Below are positions 16,313 to 23,795 of a DNA stretch of 64,000 nucleotides, in pieces. Source of the stretch: Chryseobacterium edaphi (GTDB taxonomy: Bacteria; Bacteroidota; Bacteroidia; Flavobacteriales; Weeksellaceae); contig NZ_JAOTEM010000004.1 in assembly GCF_025628985.1 (NCBI RefSeq), forward strand, positions 62,001-126,000, written 5' to 3'. Below the pieces are notes generated by a model, which ran no database searches, was not told the origin of the DNA, and saw nothing but the letters and a program-made list of their open reading frames with translations. Made by a program: the position numbers and the translations under genes. How positions within the stretch are numbered: the stretch's first letter is position 1; each line of letters begins with the position of its first letter.

Positions 16313-18304
16313 ATGGGAGAAGATGATGCAAAAGGACTGGCCAAGATAATGGGATTTATGAGAGCAATCAGTATTCTATTAGTTCTGATGCATCTATACT
16401 GGTTTTGTTATGGCTTTTTTCTCGAACGGGGGTGGACATTGGATCTTATTAATAAAATACTCTACAATTTTGACCGTAAAGCAGGTTTGTTTTCGAACCC
16501 ATTATATTCCAAAATATTTGCTTTGGTGTTATTGGCATTGAGCTGTTTAGGAACTAAAGGAGTGAAAAATGAAAAGATAATATGGCCTAAAATCTATGTT
16601 GCTGCAGGGATTGGATTCTTCTTATTTTTTCTGAATTTTCCTTTGTTGAAAATAGGCTTTAATATGGGTCACTTGCTTTACAGTCTATCCATGGGATTGG
16701 GATATGTATCTATGATGGTTGCAGGAGTATGGATGAACCGGTTACTACGTAATAATCTATTGGATGATGTCTTCAATAATGAGAATGAAAGTTTTATGCA
16801 GGAAACAAAACTGATGCAGAATGAATATTCTGTTAATCTTCCCACCAAATTTTATTATAAGGGGAAGTGGAATGACGGTTATATCAATGTTGTCAATCCC
16901 TTCAGAGCAACGATCGTTTTAGGAACTCCGGGTTCAGGAAAGTCGTATGCGATTGTGAATAATTATATCAAGCAACATATTGAAAAAGGATTTTCAATGT
17001 ACATCTATGATTTTAAATTTTGTGACCTTTCAACCATCGCGTACAATCATCTGCTGAAGCACACCGAAAAATATAAAGTAAAGCCTCAATTCTACGTCAT
17101 CAATTTTGACGATCCAAAAAAAAGTCATCGCTGCAATCCTTTAAATCCTGATTTTATGACCGACATATCAGATGCGTATGAAGCAGCGTACACTATCATG
17201 CTGAATCTGAACCGGAGCTGGATACAAAAGCAGGGTGACTTTTTTGTCGAGTCACCGATTATTTTACTTGCGGCAATCATCTGGTTTTTAAAGATTTACG
17301 AGGGTGGAAAATACTGTACGTTTCCGCATGCCATCGAACTGTTGAATAAAAAATACTCAGATGTATTTACTATTTTGACTTCCTACCCTGATCTTGAAAA
17401 CTACCTCTCCCCTTTTATGGATGCCTGGCAGGGAGGAGCACAGGATCAGTTGCAGGGACAGATTGCATCCGCTAAAATACCATTATCAAGAATGATTTCT
17501 CCACAGTTATACTGGGTAATGACCGGTGATGATTTTTCGTTGGATATTAATAATCCCAAGGAGCCGAAAATTTTGTGCGTGGGAAACAATTCCGACAGAC
17601 AGAATATTTATTCTGCTGCTTTGGGACTGTACAACTCAAGAATTGTAAAGCTGATTAACAAAAAAGATCAGTTAAAGAGTTCGGTAATTATTGATGAGTT
17701 GCCCACGATTTATTTCAGAGGACTGGATAATCTGATTGCCACTGCGCGAAGTAATAAGGTGGCGGTGTGCTTGGGTTTTCAGGATTTTTCGCAGTTAACC
17801 AGGGATTACGGCGATAAGGAAAGTAAGGTGATTCAGAATACAGTAGGTAATATTTTTAGTGGTCAGGTAGTGGGAGAAACGGCCAAAAGTCTGTCGGAAA
17901 GGTTTGGAAAAGTACTACAGAAAAGACAAAGCATATCCATCAACAGAAATGACACTTCAACCTCAATCTCTACGCAATTAGACAGTTTGATCCCCGCTTC
18001 AAAAATATCTACCTTAACGCAGGGAGTTTTTGTCGGGGCAGTTTCAGATAATTTTGATGAGCGAATTGATCAGAAAATGTTCCACGCTGAAATTGTAGTC
18101 GATAATGAATCGGTAACTAGACAAACTAAAAACTATCAAAAAATACCAGAGGTTTTGAGTTTCGTAGATAAGGACGGAAAAGATCAAATGAAACAGGTGA
18201 TCGATGAAAATTATCGGAAGATTAAACTAGATATCTCAAAAATTATTATTGATGAAATAGAAAGAATTCAGAATGATCCTGCTTTACAACATTTATTAAA
18301 ATGA
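16313..18304 (+). CDS. mobC: Type IV coupling protein MobC (TraG/VirD4 family)
   Basis: A 663-residue coupling ATPase. The N-terminus has about four membrane helices (roughly residues 13-35, 60-78, 93-110 and 118-140). Walker A GTPGSGKS is at residues 204-211, and a Walker B-type strand is seen in SSVIIDELPTIYF. A later ATARSNKVAVCLGFQDFSQL segment is typical of VirD4/TraD-type proteins. It brings the MobB-bound strand to the TraG-powered channel. Bacteroidetes elements call this gene mobC. The stop at 18304 is followed by a perfect dyad at 18494 before the convergent rteC-like gene. Confidence 0.93.
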   Translation: MGEDDAKGLAKIMGFMRAISILLVLMHLYWFCYGFFLERGWTLDLINKILYNFDRKAGLFSNPLYSKIFALVLLALSCLGTKGVKNEKIIWPKIYVAAGIGFFLFFLNFPLLKIGFNMGHLLYSLSMGLGYVSMMVAGVWMNRLLRNNLLDDVFNNENESFMQETKLMQNEYSVNLPTKFYYKGKWNDGYINVVNPFRATIVLGTPGSGKSYAIVNNYIKQHIEKGFSMYIYDFKFCDLSTIAYNHLLKHTEKYKVKPQFYVINFDDPKKSHRCNPLNPDFMTDISDAYEAAYTIMLNLNRSWIQKQGDFFVESPIILLAAIIWFLKIYEGGKYCTFPHAIELLNKKYSDVFTILTSYPDLENYLSPFMDAWQGGAQDQLQGQIASAKIPLSRMISPQLYWVMTGDDFSLDINNPKEPKILCVGNNSDRQNIYSAALGLYNSRIVKLINKKDQLKSSVIIDELPTIYFRGLDNLIATARSNKVAVCLGFQDFSQLTRDYGDKESKVIQNTVGNIFSGQVVGETAKSLSERFGKVLQKRQSISINRNDTSTSISTQLDSLIPASKISTLTQGVFVGAVSDNFDERIDQKMFHAEIVVDNESVTRQTKNYQKIPEVLSFVDKDGKDQMKQVIDENYRKIKLDISKIIIDEIERIQNDPALQHLLK

Positions 18305-18493
18305 GAAATTAATGATTTGTCAGAAAGCACAATTATTTTATATGGAGCTGGTTTTAAAAATTATTGATATTTTAACGGATCGTTCATTTAAAGTTTCGAA
18401 CATGTCTTCTGTGCGGATAAGTCTAAAATTAATTTCTGGTGATTGCCAGTAAATATACTTTAAAGCATTATTTTTTTAAACTATAAGTACATA

Positions 18494-18516
18494 AAATCCC
18501 CTACAGTAGGGGATTT
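18494..18516. terminator. 11-bp perfect dyad between convergent mobC and rteC
   Basis: AAATCCCCTAC (18494-18504) and GTAGGGGATTT (18506-18516) form a perfect dyad with a one-base centre, followed by AGCTTTTAG on the plus strand. It sits in the 316-base gap between two convergent genes. It is most likely a weak intrinsic terminator for one or both, although a protein-binding dyad is possible. The rest of 18305-18620 shows nothing else. Confidence 0.5.
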
Positions 18517-18620
18517 AGCTTTTAGAAATTAAATAGCAGCATACCATTGTTTGCACTACTATCCAGATTAGATTCTGTTTTTCAAAAATTTGTATCGAAA
18601 CCAGAGCTATAACATGAATG

Positions 18621-19472
18621 CTACGACTCATCCTCATCTTTATCCAGAAAATGCTGAATCAGATGATCATTGATGAGTTGAATGAATTTTGCAGGTCCCT
18701 GCTTCCTGTTCCTGATTTCAAATATGGTTTTGTGAAAATTGCCAAGATCTGTATCCAGAAATTTTTCTACAAACTTGATCACCTCACTTAATTCGATATT
18801 TCCTCCATTAAAACACCTCATCTGGTACAGTCCGTATACCAATTCAATCAGACCTGCTTTAGAAGCTGACCACGTTAAAGGAGATACTGATTTTGAAGCA
18901 GGACTATCTGAGATATTGACGATCTGCTTTTTTAAGAATTCATCCAGCTGCTGATTTGCTATAAAATGCGCTATGAGATGATCATGAGAAGTGGTAAAAC
19001 TTCTGTCAAAATTATAAAACCCAAACGACAATTTCATTTTTAAATCATACGAGTTCCTGATGAATATCTTATGATCAAGATAGGTTGCATCACGTCTGTA
19101 ATAGCTGTAGAACTCCGCATTTTCCTGATAAAACTGATTGATTTTTTCCTGTTCTTGTTCATAGTACTTTTTTAAAATCTTATGGCCTGCTGTGGGTCTG
19201 TGTGATTCTAAATCCAGCACAGTACTGTAATACATAAACTTTGAAATCAGTTGAGGCTTGAGTGTTTTGAAAAAATGAACTTCCTCGCCAATGCTGTCAA
19301 AATGATGATCAACAATCATTTTTTTGACCAGTACCACACATTGATCAATCAGGATCAGACACTTTTCCGATATTCTGATGAGATCACTGTTTTCATCATG
19401 TACTGCCTGCATTCTGCGTTTTAGATCTTCATCCAATTCACCGATTTTTCTAAAAATTGTTTTTGTAACCAT
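18621..19472 (-). CDS. rteC: RteC-family regulator
   Basis: A 283-residue helical protein matching the RteC family over most of its length. Examples are the SKFMYYSTVLDLESHRP segment, the YYKKY/EQEKINQFYQEN region and the NSYDLKMKLSFGFYNFDRSF stretch. In CTnDOT, RteC is a DNA-binding winged-helix-type activator of excision genes that itself responds to RteA/RteB. Here no rteA or rteB is seen next to it, so the upstream signal is unknown. Single ATG start at 19472. It probably links host signals to transfer of this element. Confidence 0.88.
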   Translation of the reverse strand: MVTKTIFRKIGELDEDLKRRMQAVHDENSDLIRISEKCLILIDQCVVLVKKMIVDHHFDSIGEEVHFFKTLKPQLISKFMYYSTVLDLESHRPTAGHKILKKYYEQEQEKINQFYQENAEFYSYYRRDATYLDHKIFIRNSYDLKMKLSFGFYNFDRSFTTSHDHLIAHFIANQQLDEFLKKQIVNISDSPASKSVSPLTWSASKAGLIELVYGLYQMRCFNGGNIELSEVIKFVEKFLDTDLGNFHKTIFEIRNRKQGPAKFIQLINDHLIQHFLDKDEDES

Positions 19473-19515
19473 GTCCTTTTTTCAGAAAATTACAAAAATT
19501 CACCAATTGTAGATC

Positions 19516-21225
19516 CTATTGCAAGCCCAATTCCTTCTTTCTGTTTTTTATGAAATCAGCCGGACGTATACCATTGTATTCGTAAAACAGATCCGAAAAG
19601 TTCTGTCGTGCCGCTATTCCGCACATTTCAGCGAGCGCTTCTATTTTAAAGTTTAACGATTGATTATTGGTATTGAGGAGATTCGTGATATAATTGATCC
19701 TCAGACGTGATAAATAAGTTGTAAAATTGACCTCTTTGTTTTCTCTAATATAAACAGAAAGATAGTAAGCATTGGTTCCAAAATCCTTTGCAATGCTTTT
19801 TTGGGTCAATCCCAATTTATTGTATCCTTTATCTTCTTCAAATTTTTTAATCTTTTTCCTAATCTTTTCGAAAACTTCCGGAGAAAGTTCAGTTTTTATT
19901 CTGTACTTGGGCGAATCTTCTGCCACCTGTATGGTTTTCTGCATCTCTTTTTCATCAAGAAGTCTTTTTTGCAGGTTTAAATATTTCTTTTTAATGATTT
20001 GATCTTTACGGTATCGCATCGAAAATAGGACAATCACAATGATAAGAACGATCATTAAAAAGACACCAAATCTTGTTTTATAATAACCTGATCTTTCCAG
20101 TTCAGTTTTTTCTTCCATCAGAGAACTCCGGTCGTAATCCTTATGAATCCTCTCTGAAAGATAGGAGAAGTCTTTGGTAATTAAACTGTCTGCTTTTAGT
20201 AGTTGTGTAGTATAATAAAGCTCTTTCTTGACATCCGAATTATTGTAGTGATTGATCAGATAATGATAACTTCTTGTTACTTCAGGGAGAATAAAATCAT
20301 TTTTATTAAATATAGAATCGATTTTCTGATAATTTTTAATGGCAAGTACCGGATTTTCCTGAGTTTCATGTAGTTTTCCAAGGTAATAATAAACTACAGA
20401 ACACCATGCAAAATCGTTTCTTGCGATCAGGCCAGGGAGAGATTCCTCAAGAGAACGTTTGGCTGAAATAAAATCCTTTTTATGGAAACTGGATATGCCC
20501 ATGCATTTCAGAAAATAAGATTTTTCCAATGCGAAATCCCTATCAGCCTCGGTCAGTCTATATCCAAGAGCACTTAAACTGTCACTAGTCTTAAAATTTT
20601 TGAGATACCTATTGACTACGGTTAGCTGGTGCAGACTGTTATAATATGCTTTTTTATTGCTGTATAAGTCATTATCATGCAGCCTGCGTTTAATCTGTTC
20701 TTCATAAAAATTGATACAGTTTTCAAAATGGGACTGAGCATCCTGATAGTACCCTAAATGATTTTTAACAATGCCCATGTGATACAGGACTTTATGTTTC
20801 AGAAATTCATCTTTGGAATTTTTGGAATATTTATACGCTTTAAGATATTGATCTAAAGCAGGCTTGAATTTCTTCTTATTGAAATAGAATAAAATACCCT
20901 TGCTCAAATAGGCTTTGCTGATTTCATCTTTATTGCCATACATCATCGTTGCAGAAATGGTACTGTCTGCATACTGTAGCTTTTCATCAAATGATGCTGA
21001 ATATTGTCTTCCGTCACGATATCCCTGAATGAGGTGTTCTTGATTTTTTTCTTTTTTGGCTTTTTTGATATATTTCTGCACAGACGGCATCGCCCTGCTG
21101 TCATCGTTCAACATTTTTTCATATTCTTTTCTGATATCGCGATAGGTCAACCTTTCTGAATTCTGGGGAAATAATTGTTGTGATAACAATAAAAATACGG
21201 TCATCAGGTATTGATACTTTTTCAT
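19516..21225 (-). CDS. TPR-containing membrane AraC-family regulator
   Basis: A 569-residue one-protein sensor-regulator. It begins with a signal peptide (hydrophobic residues 6-17, ending LFPQN). TPR-like helical repeats fill about residues 85-350 (for example YLKAYKYSKNSKDEFLKHKVLYHMG). A membrane segment lies near residues 384-404 (GVFLMIVLIIVIVLFSMRYR), and an AraC-type double helix-turn-helix ends the protein (about 470-565, including TQKSIAKDFGTNAYYLSVYIRE). This layout puts the TPR domain in the periplasm and the DNA-binding domain in the cytoplasm. It is divergent from the small-lipoprotein operon, with inverted and direct repeats between them, and probably controls that operon and perhaps the nearby SusCD genes. 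Confidence 0.88.
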   Translation of the reverse strand: MKKYQYLMTVFLLLSQQLFPQNSERLTYRDIRKEYEKMLNDDSRAMPSVQKYIKKAKKEKNQEHLIQGYRDGRQYSASFDEKLQYADSTISATMMYGNKDEISKAYLSKGILFYFNKKKFKPALDQYLKAYKYSKNSKDEFLKHKVLYHMGIVKNHLGYYQDAQSHFENCINFYEEQIKRRLHDNDLYSNKKAYYNSLHQLTVVNRYLKNFKTSDSLSALGYRLTEADRDFALEKSYFLKCMGISSFHKKDFISAKRSLEESLPGLIARNDFAWCSVVYYYLGKLHETQENPVLAIKNYQKIDSIFNKNDFILPEVTRSYHYLINHYNNSDVKKELYYTTQLLKADSLITKDFSYLSERIHKDYDRSSLMEEKTELERSGYYKTRFGVFLMIVLIIVIVLFSMRYRKDQIIKKKYLNLQKRLLDEKEMQKTIQVAEDSPKYRIKTELSPEVFEKIRKKIKKFEEDKGYNKLGLTQKSIAKDFGTNAYYLSVYIRENKEVNFTTYLSRLRINYITNLLNTNNQSLNFKIEALAEMCGIAARQNFSDLFYEYNGIRPADFIKNRKKELGLQ

Positions 21226-21318
21226 ATGCTCTATTTTAAAACCTCACCATCTCAAAAATAGACAATTTGCAACATAATAAGTCTTATCCTTTGGAATCGA
21301 TAAGCCATTCTAAGACAA

Positions 21319-21341
21319 ATTATGACAATACTCGTCATAAT
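21319..21341. promoter_or_regulatory. Inverted repeat in divergent promoter region
   Basis: ATTATGAC (21319-21326) and GTCATAAT (21334-21341) form a perfect 8-bp inverted repeat with a 7-base spacer. It lies between the AraC-type regulator and the lipoprotein operon and is a candidate operator. Confidence 0.5.
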
Positions 21342-21365
21342 GCTGATTGACGGACTTTTTTGATT

Positions 21366-21398
21366 GTCCTAATTGTAAAATTAGGACGTCTTAATTGT
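21366..21398. promoter_or_regulatory. Dyad plus direct repeat, candidate AraC operator
   Basis: GTCCTAATT (21366-21374) and AATTAGGAC (21379-21387) form a perfect 9-bp dyad with a 4-base loop. In addition GTCCTAATTGT (from 21366) is nearly repeated as GTCTTAATTGT (from 21388), 22 bases or two helical turns on. AraC-family proteins often bind two direct half-sites at about this spacing. No T tract follows, so a terminator is unlikely. Confidence 0.55.
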
Positions 21399-21502
21399 GC
21401 AAAAGCTCCTTGCAACAGTTTTTTACGAGGTTTCTCCCCTCTACCTTTGGGTAACGAATTCGATTCTTATCCGGCCGGGATAACTACCAAAAAATTATTA
21501 AA

Positions 21503-21724
21503 ATGAAAAAGTTACTCCCAATTTTAAGCCTGGCCCTATGCTCGGCAATGATGCAAAACTGTTCACAACATGACGAAGATTTTGTACATGAGACAAATAT
21601 TTCAGAAAATCTGCAAGATCATCATCTGATGAGCAGAGATTCTGCGAAGTCATCGGACGAACATCTATATCCGGACCCTCCCGTAAGAGACGGAGATGAC
21701 TGGCGGATAGCGCCAAAGAAATAA
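21503..21724 (+). CDS. Small lipoprotein-like protein with acidic/proline tail
   Basis: A 73-residue protein with a signal sequence and a possible lipobox (SAMMQNC, Cys20), although the residues before Cys are not ideal. The mature part is polar and ends in a distinctive tail, YPDPPVRDGDDWRIAPKK. I recall similar short Chryseobacterium proteins ending in DPP-x-(R/K)-x-G-x-x-W, but the function is unknown. It is the first gene of the small-protein/MauE operon, divergent from the AraC-type regulator. It could be a surface lipoprotein or a precursor whose tail is released. The C-terminal motif is what deserves attention. Confidence 0.7.
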   Translation: MKKLLPILSLALCSAMMQNCSQHDEDFVHETNISENLQDHHLMSRDSAKSSDEHLYPDPPVRDGDDWRIAPKK

Positions 21725-21750
21725 AGGCAAATTATAAAAAGAATGTACCC

Positions 21751-21918
21751 ATGATTCCCCAAAAATCCATATCAGTCGTTACAGGCAAACCATGTCCTAC
21801 AAGTGGCATCTGGGAAAGTATGGGGAATTTTAAGACAACCATTACCCTGTATAAAGGTGAGCCCATGCCGGAATATTGCGGTTTTCGGGTTCAATGGAAA
21901 CTAATAATCAAAGGATAA
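21751..21918 (+). CDS. 55-residue CPxSGxW small protein
   Basis: An intact short frame from ATG 21751 to TAA 21916-21918 encodes 55 residues. It contains the spaced pattern GKPCPTSGIWES, then TTITLYKGEPMPEYCGF, then VQWKLIIKG. The order CPxSGxW ... KGxxMP ... W resembles a small domain seen in proteins linked to polymorphic toxin or secretion loci, which suggests a folded mini-protein rather than a chance frame. It has no signal peptide and two cysteines (15 and 43). It lies 26 bases after the lipoprotein gene and 28 before the MauE-like gene, so it is probably part of one operon. Function unknown. Confidence 0.65.
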   Translation: MIPQKSISVVTGKPCPTSGIWESMGNFKTTITLYKGEPMPEYCGFRVQWKLIIKG

Positions 21919-21946
21919 AATCAACACCCTTATAAATCGTTATGCC

Positions 21947-23452
21947 ATGAAAAACCGTTCGATTAATATACCCCTAATCATCGCTTATTTTTTTATTCTG
22001 CTGTTTCTTTACGCAGCGGTGAGTAAAATCTTAGACTTTGAAAATTTTCAGGTTCAGATCGGGCAGTCTCCTTTGCTGAGCGCTTATGCCGGTATTATCT
22101 CGTATTCGGTGATTCTTGTTGAGATCGTCATTGCCCTATTGTTGTCTTTTGAAAGGTATAGGAAAACAGGATTGTATGCATCTACTGCATTGATGTCATC
22201 CTTTACAATATACATCTATCTGATTCTTAACTACAGTGATTTTGTTCCGTGCTCATGCGGGGGAATTCTTGAAAAACTGGGGTGGACTGAACATTTAATT
22301 TTTAATTTGGTATGCGTTGTATTGGGTATTGTTGCAATCATCAGTGAAAAGTACTGTCAAGGTAACAGTATGAGATCTAGTGTATTGATTATTTTGGGAA
22401 CTAATATTATTAGCATTGGAATGGTGATCACCTTATTTTTGTCATCAGAATACATCATTAAAAAAGAAAATAATTTTACCCGAAGATTTCTTCTGCATCC
22501 GGTTTCGGAAACCAATACTTTAACCCTTGATAATAAAGATTATTATTTTGCAGGTTTTAATCAGGACACCTTGTATTTAGGGAATCGTCAATATCCACTG
22601 TCTTTAACAACAACAGATACTGCCCTCTCAAAAATTCATACTTCGTATCTCCAGCCGGATCATAAGCAGTTGGATTTTAAAAATATTTCTGTTGAAGTGA
22701 AGGGTACTCATTATTATGTTTATGATGGTACAGTACCTGTAATATTCAGAGGAAATATCGGAAGCATCAAAGCAAAAACCATCAGTTATCAGGATGCGTA
22801 TTTTAACAGTCTTGTTGTTTTAGACTCTACGAGATTTGCAGTACGTACCCAAAGTGCAGCGACTCAAAATTTCATTTTAGGACAGATCGATCTGAGAAAG
22901 ACTCCCAAATTGACCATGATTTCAGGGATACTGCAAAAACAGACAGACGGCGTTTTTGATCTCGATGGAATTTTAATCGGCGATGCAGCAGAAAAGGAGC
23001 TGATCTACACCTATGCTTACAGAAACGAGTTCATTGTGATGGACAACGATATGAAAATAAAACAAAGACTTCACACCATCGATACAGTCAGAAATGCACA
23101 GATCAGAAGTGTAGCATTATCTGACGGTAGCCGCAAGATGAACCAGCCTCCCCTTAAAGTCAACAGCCAATCTTTTGTTTACCGGGGTCTACTGTTCAAT
23201 CACTCTGTGCTGATGGGCAAAAATGAATCAAAAAATGCATGGAAAAAAGCAGATGTCATTGATGTCTATCAAACAGATGCTCAAATGTATATCGGAAGTT
23301 TTTATATCTATAGAAAAAATAATAAAAAGTTGAAAGAACTGTATGTAAAAGATCATTCAATGTACATCATACAGGATGATCTTTTAACCAGATATCATTT
23401 ATCAGAACAAATTACGAAGTACTTCAGAAAGGGGGAAGCTGAAAACCCTTAA
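21947..23452 (+). CDS. MauE/DoxX-like redox membrane protein with large C-terminal domain
   Basis: A 501-residue protein. The first 165 residues form about five membrane helices of the MauE/DoxX-like type. The family cysteines appear in PCSCGGILEKLGW (near residues 102-114). The remaining 330 residues are extracytoplasmic and beta-rich, with a run of short strand repeats but no family I recognise. MauE-type proteins are thought to handle disulfide chemistry of exported partners. Here the neighbours are small proteins with 2-4 cysteines (a CPxSGxW protein upstream, DUF6520 downstream), which fits a role in their maturation; this link is inference. Start ATG at 21947 follows the 55-residue gene by 28 bases. 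Confidence 0.75.
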   Translation: MKNRSINIPLIIAYFFILLFLYAAVSKILDFENFQVQIGQSPLLSAYAGIISYSVILVEIVIALLLSFERYRKTGLYASTALMSSFTIYIYLILNYSDFVPCSCGGILEKLGWTEHLIFNLVCVVLGIVAIISEKYCQGNSMRSSVLIILGTNIISIGMVITLFLSSEYIIKKENNFTRRFLLHPVSETNTLTLDNKDYYFAGFNQDTLYLGNRQYPLSLTTTDTALSKIHTSYLQPDHKQLDFKNISVEVKGTHYYVYDGTVPVIFRGNIGSIKAKTISYQDAYFNSLVVLDSTRFAVRTQSAATQNFILGQIDLRKTPKLTMISGILQKQTDGVFDLDGILIGDAAEKELIYTYAYRNEFIVMDNDMKIKQRLHTIDTVRNAQIRSVALSDGSRKMNQPPLKVNSQSFVYRGLLFNHSVLMGKNESKNAWKKADVIDVYQTDAQMYIGSFYIYRKNNKKLKELYVKDHSMYIIQDDLLTRYHLSEQITKYFRKGEAENP

Positions 23453-23486
23453 CCAGAGTAGGCAACAATCATTATTATTTATTACT

Positions 23487-23759
23487 ATGAAAAAGTTCAT
23501 TATTCCTGCTATCCTGGTATCACTGGGAACAGGAGCAGCGTTTGCAGGCAACGCAAACAACAAGAAAGCCAAAGCTTTGGAAGCCGGCTACAGAATCGTT
23601 ACTGTTGGTGAGAACCAGACCGTCTGCGTTGATGCGCAGCAGAGTTGCGACAATGTTCAAAGTCCCAACATTTGTAAATGGAGCGGTGATGGTGTCACCA
23701 ATCTTCATCAGTTTGATACGCCGACCATGTGTGGCGAGTTACTGTACAAAATTCCATAA
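23487..23759 (+). CDS. DUF6520 family small secreted protein
   Basis: A 90-residue protein with a clear signal peptide (MKKFIIPAILVSLGTGAAFA). The mature part of about 70 residues contains four cysteines, in TVCVDAQQSC, PNICKW and PTMCGEL, suitable for two disulfides. It matches the DUF6520 family, which is common in multiple copies in Flavobacteriia and has no known function. It is the last gene of the operon starting with the lipoprotein, 34 bases after the MauE-like gene, and is followed at once by an intrinsic terminator. Confidence 0.82.
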   Translation: MKKFIIPAILVSLGTGAAFAGNANNKKAKALEAGYRIVTVGENQTVCVDAQQSCDNVQSPNICKWSGDGVTNLHQFDTPTMCGELLYKIP

Positions 23760-23772
23760 TCTTAAAGAGGAA

Positions 23773-23795
23773 GGACGCTACAAAGCGTCCTTTTT
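23773..23795 (+). terminator. Intrinsic terminator after DUF6520 gene
   Basis: GGACGCT (23773-23779) pairs with AGCGTCC (23784-23790) around a 4-base loop, followed by TTTTTC. It ends the plus-strand small-protein operon. The convergent S9 peptidase stop codon (23778-23780) lies inside the hairpin, so the two transcripts end on top of each other. Confidence 0.88.

Noticed and set aside
18494..18516. The 11-bp dyad as an att site or RteC operator
   Set aside because: It sits between convergent genes where a terminator is expected, and no integrase or second copy was seen.
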